Shown here: in pieces, positions 33,220-44,171 of the stretch
How the letters are laid out: each line of letters starts with the position of its first letter
How positions within the stretch are numbered: the first letter of the stretch is position 1
Assembly: GCA_946811185.2 (NCBI GenBank)
Contig: OX328109.1
Span: 33,340,129 to 33,404,128 of the forward strand
Direction: 5' to 3'
Length of the DNA stretch: 64,000 nt
Source: Hippopus hippopus
Lineage: Eukaryota > Mollusca > Bivalvia > Cardiida > Cardiidae
The notes under the pieces: model-generated
Database searches by the model: none
What the model was told of the DNA's origin: nothing
The model's input: only the letters and a program-made list of their open reading frames with translations
Made by a program: the position numbers and the translations under genes

Positions 33220-33515
33220 CTTGTTTCAAAGCCGTTTTCACTATAATTCGAGTTATTTCGAGGCGGCCAGTGCACCTATTCATGCCACCCTGGAGTTTGT
33301 CTTACCAGCATTTCGAATATTTCTTTTCAAGCCACTGGCTGCTTTCCCATATAAACATGGTCGAAACAACGTCCAGTGGTAAGAGTTGAATAACTCAGTC
33401 GCTATGACAACCACTAGTCCTCGGAAAAAATGGCGATGTCAGGATTCGAATCAGCGACCTGTAAGATTTAAGCCCTGCATGCGACCGACTGAGGTACCTG
33501 GCACGGCCCAAAGAG
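33220..33515 (-). mobile_element. SINE G2, minus strand
   Basis: The body reads in reverse: GAGGCGGCCAGTGCACCTAT, CAAGCCACTGGCTGCTTTCC and CATATAAACATGGTCGAAAC. The head CAGGATTCGAATCAGCGACC (B box) is followed by GCGACCGACTGAGGTACC (A box). Confidence 0.75.
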
Positions 33516-33618
33516 TTTCGTATCGCTAGATTTTTCTAATTAAGTGGAATTTATTTATTCCTGGCACGTCTAAGACGTTTTACAACAAAATTGACATTTG
33601 AATGACGTAACTTTCTTC

Positions 33619-33830
33619 AACTCTTTGATCGTTGGGGGCAAAATAAGGAACTATTACAGACAGTGTAGATCAAGATCAGCCTGTACAGAATGTGTAGTCT
33701 GATCTTTCATCTACATTGTCCGATGTTTTGAATGATATTTCGGCTAAAACAAGTTTGGTTTTGCAATAATTTTGTTTTTTTCTTACTGACAGAAAAAGTC
33801 CATTGTGTTTTCCTGCACGTTAAGAGCTGA
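33619..33830 (+). mobile_element. Family B MITE, diverged ends
   Basis: The core GTGTAGATCAAGATCAGCCT and GTGTAGTCTGATCTTTCATC is good. Termini CAACTCTTTGATCGTTGGGG and TGCACGTTAAGAGCTGAG resemble B' ends more than B ends. Confidence 0.65.
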
Positions 33831-34204
33831 GTACCATCTACATTGACATTGTCTGTATGCTATTTTTATGCAAAGTTGTTTCGTAACACAAGGGAGATAA
33901 AAATATAACGAACAGCTGGGCTTGAATCCTGCAAACTCGGTGATAAACACTACAACAACAGGTACCGTGCCGTTTATATATATACAAGATCCCCTGATCG
34001 ACCGTGGCTGAGGTCTGACCGATACATACGTTACTTACTGCTTTCCTGGAAATTCGCCCCAAGATTTCTTTGTTCAAATTGAGACCCATAGTTAATAGTA
34101 ACTTATAAGGACTCTACAAGAGTCTAGGTAAGAACCAGATACGTTTTATTGGTCAAAGGCGTTTCGATGAATGTCACAGTAAGAAAAAATGAAAAACATA
34201 CAGA

Positions 34205-34365
34205 CAGCCAATGGGTAGTAGTTACCAGTCCAAATTCCATTGCAATTTCTTAGAATTGTCCAAACTTCAAAAGAACAACATTTCTGATCGGTTTCACCAG
34301 ATGTAGCCAATCAGAAATCGATTTAATTTCTTAACTCAAAATAAAAATGCGCTGGTGAATACGGA
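34205..34365. mobile_element. Family E palindromic MITE, diverged
   Basis: AACAACATTTCTGATCGGTT and TAGCCAATCAGAAATCGATT are the arms. CTGGTGAATACGGACTCATG is the E-type outer end. Confidence 0.6.
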
Positions 34366-35020
34366 CTCATGGCTCGAACTATTGACTTTTCGCTTGCTGA
34401 ACTGCAGACAACAGACTGAGCAAGCATGCTTCCTGTATATCACTCCTATGCGTGCCCACAAGTGCATAAATGTTTACTTACGTTATACAACGTTTTTCAA
34501 TCATTCTTGTGACCATATGGGTTATTTCAATGTCGATTGTCTTTTTTCAAACCACATCGGTATAATGCCAAGTTGTTTTGTTTGATTTTTTTTCCACGTT
34601 GCAATGTACTTTTGTCTGTCTTGCATCCCTCCTTTGGGACCATGGGGGCGAGAGCGCTGCCTTGAAAGTGATGAGATGATCGGTTCCTGCTCCCGTCCGG
34701 GTCGTTAGATAACTGTAAATTTATGTATCAAACAAATTTTGCGTATACATGTGCCATCTGGAATTTGACAAAGAAGGAGATAGTGACAGATTGTGTTTTA
34801 GACAAGACTATCGACACGAAAAAGCTATTTAGTATTCATAGTTTCTTAAAGTTGTGTGCGTTCTTATCTTTGTTGATGACGACTTTTCTACGTAGCTAAG
34901 AACGGGGATTTAAGTATCGCAAATATTTAGGACAGTTTTTGCCAACTGAGAATTTTATATTTTAAGTATTATAGCACTTTATGGATTTATCTGTAAAATC
35001 AAAGATGAAGGTGACTTTCA
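34365..35020. other. Unique non-coding stretch
   Basis: The frame at 34355-34585 has no recognisable domain. CCTGCTCCCGTCCGGGTCGT near 34687 is tRNA-SINE-like but unsupported by boxes. Confidence 0.4.
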
Positions 35021-35023
35021 GTA

Positions 35024-35286
35024 ATGACCTATGCTCTGTGAAAAGGAGGTTTAATGCATCTGCAAAAAAAAAGTATCGACCAATGTCAGAATGTTCAGTG
35101 AGCGCAGGCTGAATTGGGTCGAACATTTTCGCTTTTTGTAAATTTTCTGCATGTCCAAGGATCCTTCGTGATTCAGTCAGTTGTTATGCAAAATGGATTT
35201 TATTAATCCATAAGTATGTGATGACTTGCTTGGTATTATACGTGACGGAGATGCATTAAACGCCCTTTTGCCAAAGCATGGCTCAT
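35024..35286 (+). mobile_element. Family C MITE
   Basis: It starts GACCTATGCTCTGTGAAAAG and ends CCAAAGCATGGCTCATAT. The left core arm is mutated (CAGAATGTTCAGTGAGCGCA). Confidence 0.75.
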
Positions 35287-35379
35287 ATCTTATAATACAT
35301 GCCGCCTGCTGTCTCAGAAAATATGTGCGATAACATGAGATGGAATAGAAGAAGCGGAAGAGAAATGATATCATGAGAT

Positions 35380-35640
35380 GGCCTGCAACATGCGAAAAAG
35401 GGCATTCGGACATTTGCGTAAAGTGTCGTCTCGGATCAGCCTGCGCAGTCCGCGCAGGCTAATCCGAGACGACACTTTCCGTTCTGATGTAATTTTCTGT
35501 TTTGTGCAAGTCTACTGTAGTAGAAAATCGAATGTAGTCGTAAAGTGCCGTCTTAGATTAGCCTGCGCGGACTACGCAGGCTGATCTGAGGCGACACTTT
35601 ACGCAAATGTCCGAATGCCCCTTTTCGCGTGTTGCAGGCC
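35380..35640. mobile_element. Family D MITE
   Basis: The ends are GGCCTGCAACATGCGAAAAA and TTTTCGCGTGTTGCAGGCC. Two core hairpins GGATCAGCCTGCGCAGTCCG... and ATTAGCCTGCGCGGACTACG... lie in tandem, about 110 bp apart. Confidence 0.9.
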
Positions 35641-36063
35641 AGATGAAGTGACTTCTATTGCGTTGTTGGTTTCAGTTTTGTGTTTTTGCAGTTGGTTGGT
35701 TTTCTGTATTTGCAATTTGCTGATTATCTTCTCCAAAAAGGGAAAGCTTCTGGCATGTTGCAGAGCAATATCAAAGATAATGCTCCAAATTTTGCAAGCA
35801 GGCATGCAAAAACAATCCTTTTGAAACACTGTAACTGCATTGTTGCCTGGAAACGCTAAATTAACGGTTGTTACCTTAAGGCGAAGCATTATGCATCTTT
35901 GTTGAAACTCTGTGATGAGGAGTCATTTTTCTTTTGAGAGAGAAGGGGAGTGTATTTCACGATTTTGATATTTAGCAGGGAAGAATAAGTGTGTTTGTCT
36001 TAAGTAACCAGGGGCCCGCTGGATGCAAAATAGGGTAAGGCCAACTACAAAATGATTAATTTA

Positions 36064-36435
36064 AGGTATTAGACCCCTAATTGAAAATAGCTATTTCGTC
36101 TGTAATATTATCCTACAAAATTTGCTTTGATTAAAAATGAGTATTATTGTACTACTTTAACCGAACCACTTTTTCTTTTTTTTTTTCCTTCTTAGAATTA
36201 TCATTTATAAATCTAAAGCCACTATATTCTCATTACAAAGGGAGATAATAATTACCTCCCTTTTCATGAAACTAACAAAAGTATCAACAAAAAATTTCAA
36301 GATAGAAATCAAAGGAATTTCTGGTCGGTTAAAAATGTGCAAAAGTATCATATCAGCATAAATCCTTATTTATCAACTAACATGAAATTTTATTTCATGT
36401 TGCACGAGAAGCATTAGGGGTCTACTACCTTAAAG
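36064..36435 (+). mobile_element. Family K element, copy 2, with TTAA duplication
   Basis: GGTATTAGACCCCTAA at the left and TTAGGGGTCTACTACC at the right are each directly followed outward by TTAA. The interior matches copy 1 at 8318 almost base for base, apart from a poly-T insertion near 36180. Confidence 0.85.
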
Positions 36436-36503
36436 GACATTTTTACTGCAATGCTCCTTTTCTAAGGAGATATCATATGTCCTTCTTTCACGAAGGAATA
36501 CAC

Positions 36504-36772
36504 ATGCCATGCTCTGTGGAAAGGGGGCTTAAAGTACCTGCAAAAAGTTTCGATCCTTGTCAGCCTGCGCATGCCGCGCAGGCTGACAAGGATCGAAACT
36601 TTTTGCTTTATGTAAATTTTATACATGTCTTGAGATTAGTCTAGATCCAGATTCAGTCAATTATCAGACTGGGGTTAGTGGATTTTATAGATCCTGCTCT
36701 ATGTGATAACTTTCTTGATATAATGCATCATGGAGATGCATTAAACCCCCTTTTGCCAGAGCACTGCCCATA
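36504..36772 (+). mobile_element. Family C MITE
   Basis: TGCCATGCTCTGTGGAAAGG to GCCAGAGCACTGCCCATAT. The core arms are extended: TTTCGATCCTTGTCAGCCTG pairs perfectly with its inverse over more than 25 bp. Confidence 0.85.
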
Positions 36773-36825
36773 TCCGTTATGCAAAGTGTCCCCTCTCAAC
36801 ACGGTAATGTAAGACCCCCTTCTTG

Positions 36826-37215
36826 TAAAAGGCCCAGTAAAGGCCAAAATATCAAAGCAGGTTCATAATACATTTAAATTTGAATTATACCATTTAAAAG
36901 TATGGAAAATATTGTGGAGATGACAGTCTTTTATCATGTGGTCGGACCATATGTTAGTCGCTGGCAGAAAAAAAAAAGAATTTTAAAATCAGGCAAAAAG
37001 TAAATAATAGGCACAGCTACCTGGCAGGTTTTAACCTAGTTTTGAAATTAATTTCTCTGTCAGCGACTAACACTTGGACCGACCATATAATGACAGATTG
37101 TCATCTTCACAATAATTTCCATACTTTTAAATGGTATAATATAAATTCAAATGCATTTAAAATCCTGCTTTGTTTACATTTGGTCTATATTGTTACTTTA
37201 AGTCCAGCAGGATGG
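36826..37215. mobile_element. Family F palindromic element
   Basis: The left arm includes AAATTTGAATTATACCATTT, AAAAGTATGGAAAATATTGT and GACAGTCTTTTATC. The right arm is its inverse: GATTGTCATCTTCACAATAA, TTTCCATACTTTTAAATGGT and AAATTCAAATGCATTT. The spacer holds TGTTAGTCGCTGGCAG and CTGTCAGCGACTAACA, itself paired. The full hairpin is about 390 bp. Confidence 0.75.
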
Positions 37216-37617
37216 GATAAGATTATTTAAAGAAATGACCTCTTAGAGTGCAAGTTCAGGGTCCTGTGATAGTCAACCAAACAATAAAATTTGCAGATGC
37301 ACACATGTCCATATAATGGACGCTTCCTTTCGAAATTGCAGAAAAAATTGGTTGAACACTGCAGGAGTGCATGTAGAGGATAGAAATTGCGTCTATGGAC
37401 AGACGGACGAACATCTTGGATCTATACTGGGCGGTAGGATTGGATTTTTCAAGTAAAAAGAACTTTCAATGAAATCGCTATGTTTTTAGTTTTTGCGTTT
37501 GGCTGAAAAAATGTTTATTGAATTATTCAGCAGTTCAGTCCTTATCTAAACATATCCGTCTAGAAAAATGAATTTTAAATCTAGATAAAAATTTGTCGAG
37601 GCGCTTTATCTTTTCCT

Positions 37618-37793
37618 TAATTTTTAACTGGTTTTAAAACTTATTTATCTCTCGTCGACATACACTTGGACCGACCATACAATAACAGCTTCTCATCTTC
37701 ACCGTCATTTCCATACTGGTAAATGGTATTATTTGAATTTAAATGCATTTTAACACCTGCATTGTTTACTTTTGGCCGTTATTTAGCCTTTAA
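37618..37793. mobile_element. Family F element, right half
   Basis: GACATACACTTGGACCGACC, CCATACTGGTAAATGGTATT, AATTTAAATGCATTTTAACA and TATTTAGCCTTTAA match the right arm of the F family. Confidence 0.7.
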
Positions 37794-38132
37794 TAGAACG
37801 AGAGACAGACTCCTGCAAATCGGCGTGGTTATCTTGATATAAAGAACAATAATTCCGCACAAAATTCAGATAATTTGAAGTTAGCATTTCTTTGGGGATT
37901 TCCGTGAGAGATCGTGTTTTAGATATGTAATCTGACAGGAAAAATATTTTATTGTGACCCTTAGGACGCACAGAGAAAACTTTACTGCCTTTTGCGGACA
38001 ATTTAGGCAAAGATCGAGACACCTACATAAAGTGTATAGTCTGCTTCTGTACAGGTTTATACTATTCCACATGTCGCTTTGTATTCGAACTACAACACCA
38101 ACACTAACAACAACAAAAAGAAAAATGTTTTT

Positions 38133-38674
38133 GAGCCATGCTCTGTGAAAAAAGGGGTTTAATGCATCTGCAAAAAGTATCGATTCAGGTCAGCCTGCGC
38201 AGTCCGCGCAGGCTGACCTGTGTCGAAACGTTTTGCTTTTGGTAAATTGGCTGTATTTCCAAAGACTATAATTGGCCTGCAACACGCGAAAAGGGGCATT
38301 CGGACATTTGCGTAAAGTGTCGTTTCGAATCAGCCTGCGCTATCCGCGCAGGCTGATCCGAAACGACACTTTCCGTTTGTATGTAATTTTCTGTTTTGAG
38401 CAAGTCTACTGTTGAACAAAATCTAATGTATGCGTAAAGTGCCGTCTCGGATTAGCCTGCGCAGACTGCGCAGGCTGATCCGAGACGACACTTTACGCAA
38501 ATGTCCGAATGCCCTTTTTCGCGTGTTGCGGGCCATATATTATGATTCTACTCTTAGGATGCAGCCGGGTGCTGGACAAAATGGATTTTATGGATCCATA
38601 ATTATGTGATGGCTTGCTTGATATAATACATCACAGAGATACATTAAACCCCATTTTGCCAGAACATGGCTCAT
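38133..38674 (+). mobile_element. Family C MITE carrying a nested family D MITE
   Basis: C starts GAGCCATGCTCTGTGAAAAA (38133) and runs to CCAAAGACTATAATT. It resumes at 38535 with ATATATTATGATTCTACTCT and ends AGAACATGGCTCAT. The D copy sits in the middle, so D is younger than this C copy. Confidence 0.9.
38274..38534. mobile_element. Family D MITE, nested in C
   Basis: GGCCTGCAACACGCGAAAAG to TTCGCGTGTTGCGGGCC. Both core hairpins are intact: TCAGCCTGCGCTATCCGCGC... and TTAGCCTGCGCAGACTGCGC.... Confidence 0.9.
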
Positions 38675-38683
38675 TTGTTATGA

Positions 38684-38815
38684 TATTAATGATAATAGCG
38701 ATACTATGACAATGATGATAATATTAATGATGAAAATGATGATGACAATAATGATACTGGTGACGACGACGACGACGATGATGATGATGATGATAATGAT
38801 GATGGTGATTATGAA
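38684..38815 (+). repeat. GAT/GAC trinucleotide tract
   Basis: Imperfect ATGATAATGATGA steps tighten into GACGACGACGACGACGATG and ATGATGATGATGATGATAAT. Confidence 0.85.
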
Positions 38816-39123
38816 AAACATTTTGGTGCTTTTTCAGTGACTGCGTAGTTTTGTTATTTCCGGTTACAAATTTCAGTAGGAGGCAAACTTGTAAAGGAGT
38901 CGATAAGGTTCAACAGACGAAGTTCTAAACATTGTGGTAGAGGTCAGATTTGCTCGCGTGTTAATACATATATAAATATTTTTTGTTTTACAAAATATCA
39001 ACTTTCTTCCAAAAAAAAAAAAAAATTAGAAAATTGGTCAAAATCATATCCTCTGCAGCTGTAGCCTACATAATGCAATGGCAATCAGATGAATTTGTCA
39101 ACTTTGTCAATGAAAATGTCCTG

Positions 39124-39366
39124 CAGCCTGGGGCACATTTCACTAAACTGCGTACGCACGAAATTTGCGTACGCAGTTTTTGTAAGCAAGCATTAAGTCT
39201 GAAAACAAGTTTCACTGAACTACATAACTTTACGATTTAATTAAGAATTTGGATAACATTACGGCACTTTATATGTTTGGGTAAAGTAGGGATCCTACGT
39301 GTGTTTATTCAATCCCCAAAAAGTTGGCGTAAATCTACGCAGTTTGTTGAAATGGGCCCAGGCTGG
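39124..39366. mobile_element. TIR element with an inner TACGCA palindrome
   Basis: The left end CAGCCTGGGGCACATTTCAC, continuing ...TAAACTGCGTA, pairs with the right end ...ACGCAGTTTGTTGAAATGGG, continuing CCCAGGCTG, over about 30 bp with few mismatches. A second palindrome AAACTGCGTACGCA...TGCGTACGCAGTTT lies just inside the left end. It occurs once in the window. Confidence 0.7.
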
Positions 39367-39484
39367 TATTTAAATGTAAGTCCAATATAGATTAAGAGTG
39401 CCTTTTTTATACACATGAGATCAAATACCCAACGGTGCTGTTGATCCAAGATCAGCCGGCGTTTTCCATGCAGCCTGCGCCCGC

Positions 39485-39672
39485 TTTCACCGACCATTCT
39501 TGATAAAATTCTTCTTCTTATTCTCAAGATTTTGTTTTTTTCTTTTCCTTAAATTTTAAGGTAACACAACTTCAGATTTGCTGAACCAAATAGTTTAGCC
39601 AGTCAGTAGTTGCATTATTTTCTAAATTTAGAATTAGACATAGGATGAAATAAGAATGGTTGGAGAATATGG
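39485..39672. mobile_element. Family E palindromic MITE, diverged
   Basis: CACCGACCATTCTTGATAAA is the left end, AACACAACTTCAGATTTGCT and GTCAGTAGTTGCATTATTTT are the arms, and AGAATGGTTGGAGAATATGG is the right end. Confidence 0.7.
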
Positions 39673-39704
39673 ACCCAGGTCTTGATCTATACTTTGAACA
39701 AAAG

Positions 39705-39980
39705 CCGTTTAACTCTGTACCTATATTAATACCGTGGTTTGTTTTGACCCAATGATAAAAGGCCTTTTAAAACATTATGGGCAAATGAGAAAATACTGTA
39801 ATAAGCACTTTCTCTCTTTTCTTTTTTTCAATGATTTGCCTCATTCGTCTTTCACCGATGAACATTTTTTCGATAATGTTTATGTGGGAAAGTAGCCAAT
39901 GAATTGAGAAACATGGATTTGTGCACTGGTTGCCGCGATATAAATGAAATGATGATTTTAAACACCGAATATACAAAGTC
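39705..39980 (+). mobile_element. Family A fragment joined to SINE G2 fragment
   Basis: GTTTAACTCTGTACC, AAAACATTATGGGCAAATGA and CTTTCTCTCTTTTC are A. From 39835 the G2 phrases TTCGATAATGTTTATGTGGG, GGTTGCCGCGATATAAATG and TTTTAAACACCGAATA follow. Confidence 0.6.
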
Positions 39981-40076
39981 TTTTTGGCGTAATCTGTATT
40001 TTAGTAAAGTCGGCACAGAACAAAATGTATTTGCTTTGAAGCCCCTGACATAAAATAATCCTGAGCTATCATTATC

Positions 40077-40285
40077 TTAATCCTCAGGCTGCTAAGCTCG
40101 ACTCACTTACCTTTTGCGGACAGTGTAGATCAAGATCAGACTGCACAGGATGTGCAGTCTGATCTTTGATCTACGCTGTCCGATAAGGAGATTTTTTTTT
40201 TTCTCAAAAGTAAACTTGAAGTAGCATTCTTCGGGTTTTTTACTATCTGCTTGAAAGTTTAACTTATTTAGCAGGAACAAGGTCA
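40077..40285 (+). mobile_element. Family B TTAA MITE
   Basis: It starts TTAATCCTCAGGCTGCTAAG, with the core AGATCAAGATCAGACTGCAC and partner. The right end (TTTAGCAGGAACAAGGTCAG) is mutated. Confidence 0.8.
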
Positions 40286-41014
40286 GTGCTGAGAGAGAGC
40301 TAAAGAAACAACCTAAGTAAAAGAGAAATGTCTCGTTACGATTAGTTTTTCTATTCACCACAATGTTTTCAAAAGGTAGTTGTGATAGACACGTCTGCAT
40401 TACGAGCTCAGAGTTATCGATGTTCAGTCACTGCGATCGGAAATTTTATGTGTTACTGTACAAGTTCGGATACTGAAAGTCAAACCGTATCTAGGCGATC
40501 CTTTAATCAGAGTGTTTTTGTGCTGTCGAAGAAAACATGTTTATTTTGACGTTTTAAGACATTTGACATCTTTCTTCGGGTCTTTGTTGACATAAAAATG
40601 GTATAAAAAGGCAGCAATATTTGACAATTTGTAAAAAATTGTTTAGTGATTTAAGAAGACGATTTACAATTCATTTTTCGTGGTAGGCCTAACGGTGATG
40701 CTTATATTGTTTATCTTGTTTAATTTGCAATATTGTCAGGCACACAGCACTGATGGATTGGAATAAACAAAAACAAATACAGAAAATATTATTGCTGAAT
40801 TCGAAATCTTTGTATTTTTCTTAAATTAATATATTTTTTTTTGTATTGGATTTTTTTAAAATATAAAGCGCTTGATATATTTTTTTCAGGATAGAACCGA
40901 AATTACACCTGTTAGCAGAGTCAGGTAAGATTTATTTTCGAATTTGAGTTTCTCCTTATTTTGTTTCTTACCTACAATCTGAGTACGTGTCCCCTCGTCT
41001 TGCAACAGAACGTT
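40285..41014. other. Non-coding; one A-like snippet
   Basis: AGAAATGTCTCGTTACGATT (40324) resembles a decayed A core. Otherwise AT-rich with poly-T runs and no gene. Confidence 0.4.
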
Positions 41015-41015
41015 T

Positions 41016-41244
41016 TTAACTCTTTACCAAACGACAAAATTTCAGACATGTCCAAATTGTAAGCATATGCAGACAACAACATAGACGTGAGTTAAAAAAT
41101 GAATTTTGTTTTTGATGGGACAAAAAACATTGTGGTAAAAAGAGAAAATGCTGGTTATCAGCATTTTCTCCTTTTCCCCGCAACGTTTTCAAAAGCTTTC
41201 TTCTTCAGGTTTGTAAACCTCAGGATTGTCTGGTACAGGGTTAA
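41016..41244 (-). mobile_element. Family A TTAA MITE, minus orientation
   Basis: TTAACTCTTTACCAAACGAC to TGTCTGGTACAGGGTTAA. The core is ACATTGTGGTAAAAAGAGAA with GCATTTTCTCCTTTTCCCCG. Confidence 0.85.
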
Positions 41245-41422
41245 ATTAAAAGAGAAAATCCTGTGATTCATCTATTGAATACAAAGTTATGAAATACAAT
41301 CGTATTCGTAAAGAAGTAACGTATCTAGGTCGAAGAAAAAAAGTGTTGGGATCCGAAATGAAGAGGTATAAAAATAGCTGGTCCTTTAGACTCTATAAAA
41401 TATAATAAACATATTATAAATT

Positions 41423-41684
41423 GGCCTGCAACACGTGAAAAGGGGCATTCGGACATTTGCGTAAAGTGTCGTCTCGGATCAGCCTGCGGACTCCGCGCAG
41501 GCTAGTCCGAAACGACACTTTCCGTTTTTATGTAATTTTCTGTTTTGCGCAAGTCTACCGTAGCACAAAATCTAATGTAGTCGTAAAGTGCCGTCTCGGA
41601 TTAGCCTGCGCGGAGTGCGCAGGCTGATCCGAGACGACACTTTACGCAAATGTCCGAATGCCCATTTTCGCGTGTTGCAAGCCA
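41423..41684. mobile_element. Family D MITE
   Basis: GGCCTGCAACACGTGAAAAG to TTTCGCGTGTTGCAAGCC, flanked by ATAAATT and ATATAAC. The first core is slightly asymmetric (CTGCGGACTCCGCGCAGGCT). Confidence 0.9.
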
Positions 41685-41801
41685 TATAACCTCATGTGAT
41701 ACTTCGGCCACTTTGAATAACAATTTAGAAGAAGGCGAAATCGTCCGTTAAAACGGTCTTTTTCAAGACACAAATAAGTCATCTACAATTGATAGATATT
41801 T

Positions 41802-42022
41802 TTAAACTCCTTACCAAACAATTCCGGGTTTTAACGACCGAGGGGAAGAAGCCTTTTGAAAACATTGTGGGAAAAGGAGAAAATGCTGGTAACCAGCATT
41901 TTCTCCTTTTCCCACAATGTTTTCTATCCTTTCTAAGTCAAATTCATTGATTTCAGCCACATTTGTCTTCAGTTGCTTCAATATGAACAAGTTCAAGATT
42001 TTGTCGTTTGATAAAGAATTAA
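41802..42022 (+). mobile_element. Family A TTAA MITE
   Basis: TTAAACTCCTTACCAAACAA to TCGTTTGATAAAGAATTAA. The core ACATTGTGGGAAAAGGAGAA and its partner are perfect. Confidence 0.85.
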
Positions 42023-42129
42023 AGTGATGGGTTCCACATCTTAGCAACAAATGTATCTTTGAAATAGATTAGCAAGTTAGGTTGGGCAACAGCGACGGTA
42101 GTTTTTGCAAAGGTAGCTTTTCTTTTTAA

Positions 42130-42413
42130 ATGGAACAATAGCTGCCAGAAGTAAACAAAGCGGGTGTTAAAATGCATTCAATTTAAATCATACCATTTAA
42201 AAATATGGAAGTTATTGTGAAGATGACAGTTAGTTATTGTACGGTCGGTCCCAATGTTATTTTCAAGCAGAGAAACTAATTTTAAAACACTTGGACCCAC
42301 CACTAAATAACAGATTGTCATCTTCACAATATTTTCCATACTTTTAAATAGTATGATTTATTTGAACTGCATTCTATCACCTGCTCTGTTTTATTGGCAG
42401 CTATTGGGCCTTT
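42130..42413. mobile_element. Family F palindromic element
   Basis: The left arm has GCCAGAAGTAAACAAAGCGG and ATACCATTTAAAAATATGGA. The right arm has TTTCCATACTTTTAAATAGT, CACCTGCTCTGTTTTATTGG and TTGGGCCTTTAA. Confidence 0.75.
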
Positions 42414-42702
42414 AAGTTGGCAGATGGACTGCTTTTTCTTTAACCTTTTTAAGTCATGAAATTCATTTTCAGTGTAAAAAAAACTCTCCTACAATTATTT
42501 TGTTTTGTATGTTACCTATCCTCGTATTTTACACCTATTGTGAAACGAACAAGTTCTTGAATTTGTATCAATCACTCTAAATGATTGCTTCATGGAAACC
42601 TTAACATTTTACAACGGAATCCAGGGCCCGGTGTCACGAAAAAACTTAAGTCTTTTATTTTGCTTAAATCCGCCAAAGGACTTATATTCCAACTTAAGTT
42701 TA

Positions 42703-42940
42703 GTTCGTTATTTGCGACGCATTTTACTGACATTAATAGACTTTAACTCTTAGGCTGCTAAGCGCGACTTACTGACCTTTTGCGGACAGTGTAGATCAAG
42801 ATCAGACTGCACAGAACGTGCAGTCTGATCTTGGATCTACACTGTCCGATTAGGATATACTGTTCCCCAAAACATGACTTTGAAATAGCAATTTAGTTCG
42901 TTATTAACGACGCATTTCACTTACATTAATAGACTTTAAT
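42703..42940 (+). mobile_element. Truncated family B MITE between 47-bp direct repeats
   Basis: The B copy (42748-42891) has a normal left part (TTAACTCTTAGGCTGCTAAG, core TAGATCAAGATCAGACTGCA) but stops in the phrase TTTGAAATAGCAA. On both sides lies a direct repeat: TTTAGTTCGTTATTTGCGAC... at 42703 and TTTAGTTCGTTATTAACGAC... at 42892, each running to ATTAATAGACTTTAA. Confidence 0.8.
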
Positions 42941-43128
42941 AACGTTCTCAAATCCTGAGATGACACAAGATTTCAGACACAACTCAGCACCTTTATTTTA
43001 CCTAACTGAGTCTGAAACATTTTGTCAAGTCATGATTTATTGTCGATACTTTGTGCAAATGCATGAAACCCCCCTTTCACAGAGCATGGTTCAAAAAAGA
43101 ATGATTTTGTCTTGAATACTCTTGGTGT

Positions 43129-43355
43129 TTAACCCTTTTACAAAATGACAAAATGTTAGCCTTGTCCAAATTGAAAGCATTTGCAGACAATTTCAATGTG
43201 GTTCAAATGGTGCAATCTCGCTTTGATAGGGTGGAAAACATTGTGGAAAAAGGAGAAAATGCTGGTTACCAGCATTTTCTCCTTTTCCCACAACGTTTTT
43301 AAAAGGCTTCTTCTACAGGGTCGTGAAAACCCGGGATTGTTTGGTATAGGGTTAA
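43129..43355 (-). mobile_element. Family A TTAA MITE, minus orientation
   Basis: TTAACCCTTTTACAAAATGA to TGTTTGGTATAGGGTTAA. The core AACATTGTGGAAAAAGGAGA and GCATTTTCTCCTTTTCCCAC are nearly perfect. Confidence 0.85.
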
Positions 43356-43409
43356 GGGATGTTTAATCCAAAACTGCATGAGATATTTTTAGAACAGTTT
43401 ACCTCTTCT

Positions 43410-43622
43410 CGATTGACTTTTCATGAAACGACAAAATTGTTGTCTCTTGCACGGTGAAAGCATTTGCAGACGACAAATAAATTATAGCTAATGGATTGGG
43501 AATAGTCTTAGAAAGGTTGGAAAACATGATCGAAAAGGAGAAAATGCCGGTTACACCATGTTTTTTTTTCAAACTTTCTTCTAAGGGCCATGAATGTCGG
43601 GATTGTTTGGACATGGGTTAAG
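43410..43622 (-). mobile_element. Family A MITE with half the hairpin deleted
   Basis: AAACGACAAAATTGTTGTCT, AGCATTTGCAGACGACAAAT and GATCGAAAAGGAGAAAATGC are present, but after GGTTACACCATG the sequence goes straight to poly-T. GGATTGTTTGGACATGGGTT ends the copy. Confidence 0.7.
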
Positions 43623-43734
43623 AGACATCAGTATCTTGAAAGAAAAATGTCCGTTTTTATAAAGAGATGAGAAACAATGTTGGTATATACAAGAAAATGT
43701 ACATACATAACAATAAATCATATTTAGTCTTTCA

Positions 43735-43925
43735 TAAGTGCGAGTTGATAGAGGGGGTAGCTGGTTCGAATCCCCAGCTCAGCTATTTTCTTTGCCGAGG
43801 ATCGATGACAGTCATCGCGATAGGGTTCACTCCTCTCTCTCCCCGGATCGTCGTTTCGACGATGGGTATGTGGGAAAGCAGCCAGTGGCTTTGGAAGAAA
43901 GTTAATCAATCAATCAATTAATCGT
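43735..43925 (+). mobile_element. SINE G2, 5'-truncated, CAAT tail
   Basis: GCTGGTTCGAATCCCCAGCT (good B box), GAGGATCGATGACAGTCATC, TCGTTTCGACGATGGGTATG, GGGAAAGCAGCCAGTGGCTT, then AATCAATCAATCAATTAATC. The middle of the tail is deleted. Confidence 0.75.
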
Positions 43926-44171
43926 GCATGCTTTTTGTAAATAACGATAAAAAATTCAAATAAACAAAAAAAGTGTAGGAAAATAGGGAGAATATAGACT
44001 GAAAAGTAGAAATCACTATCTACTCTTATCATAAGTGCATAAACTATTGTTTTTATTTCGTAAATAACGGTAAATATTTCGAAAAGATTAATATTCTAAA
44101 TGCAATAATTTATGCAAATATATTAAAAATAATGCGTTATTTGTCTTTGTTGACCGCTTGACCTTCATACA

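Noticed and set aside
35380..41684. Family D arrays as CRISPR-like repeats
   Set aside because: The hairpins are dispersed kilobases apart within whole transposon-like elements; there are no regular spacers and the genome is eukaryotic.
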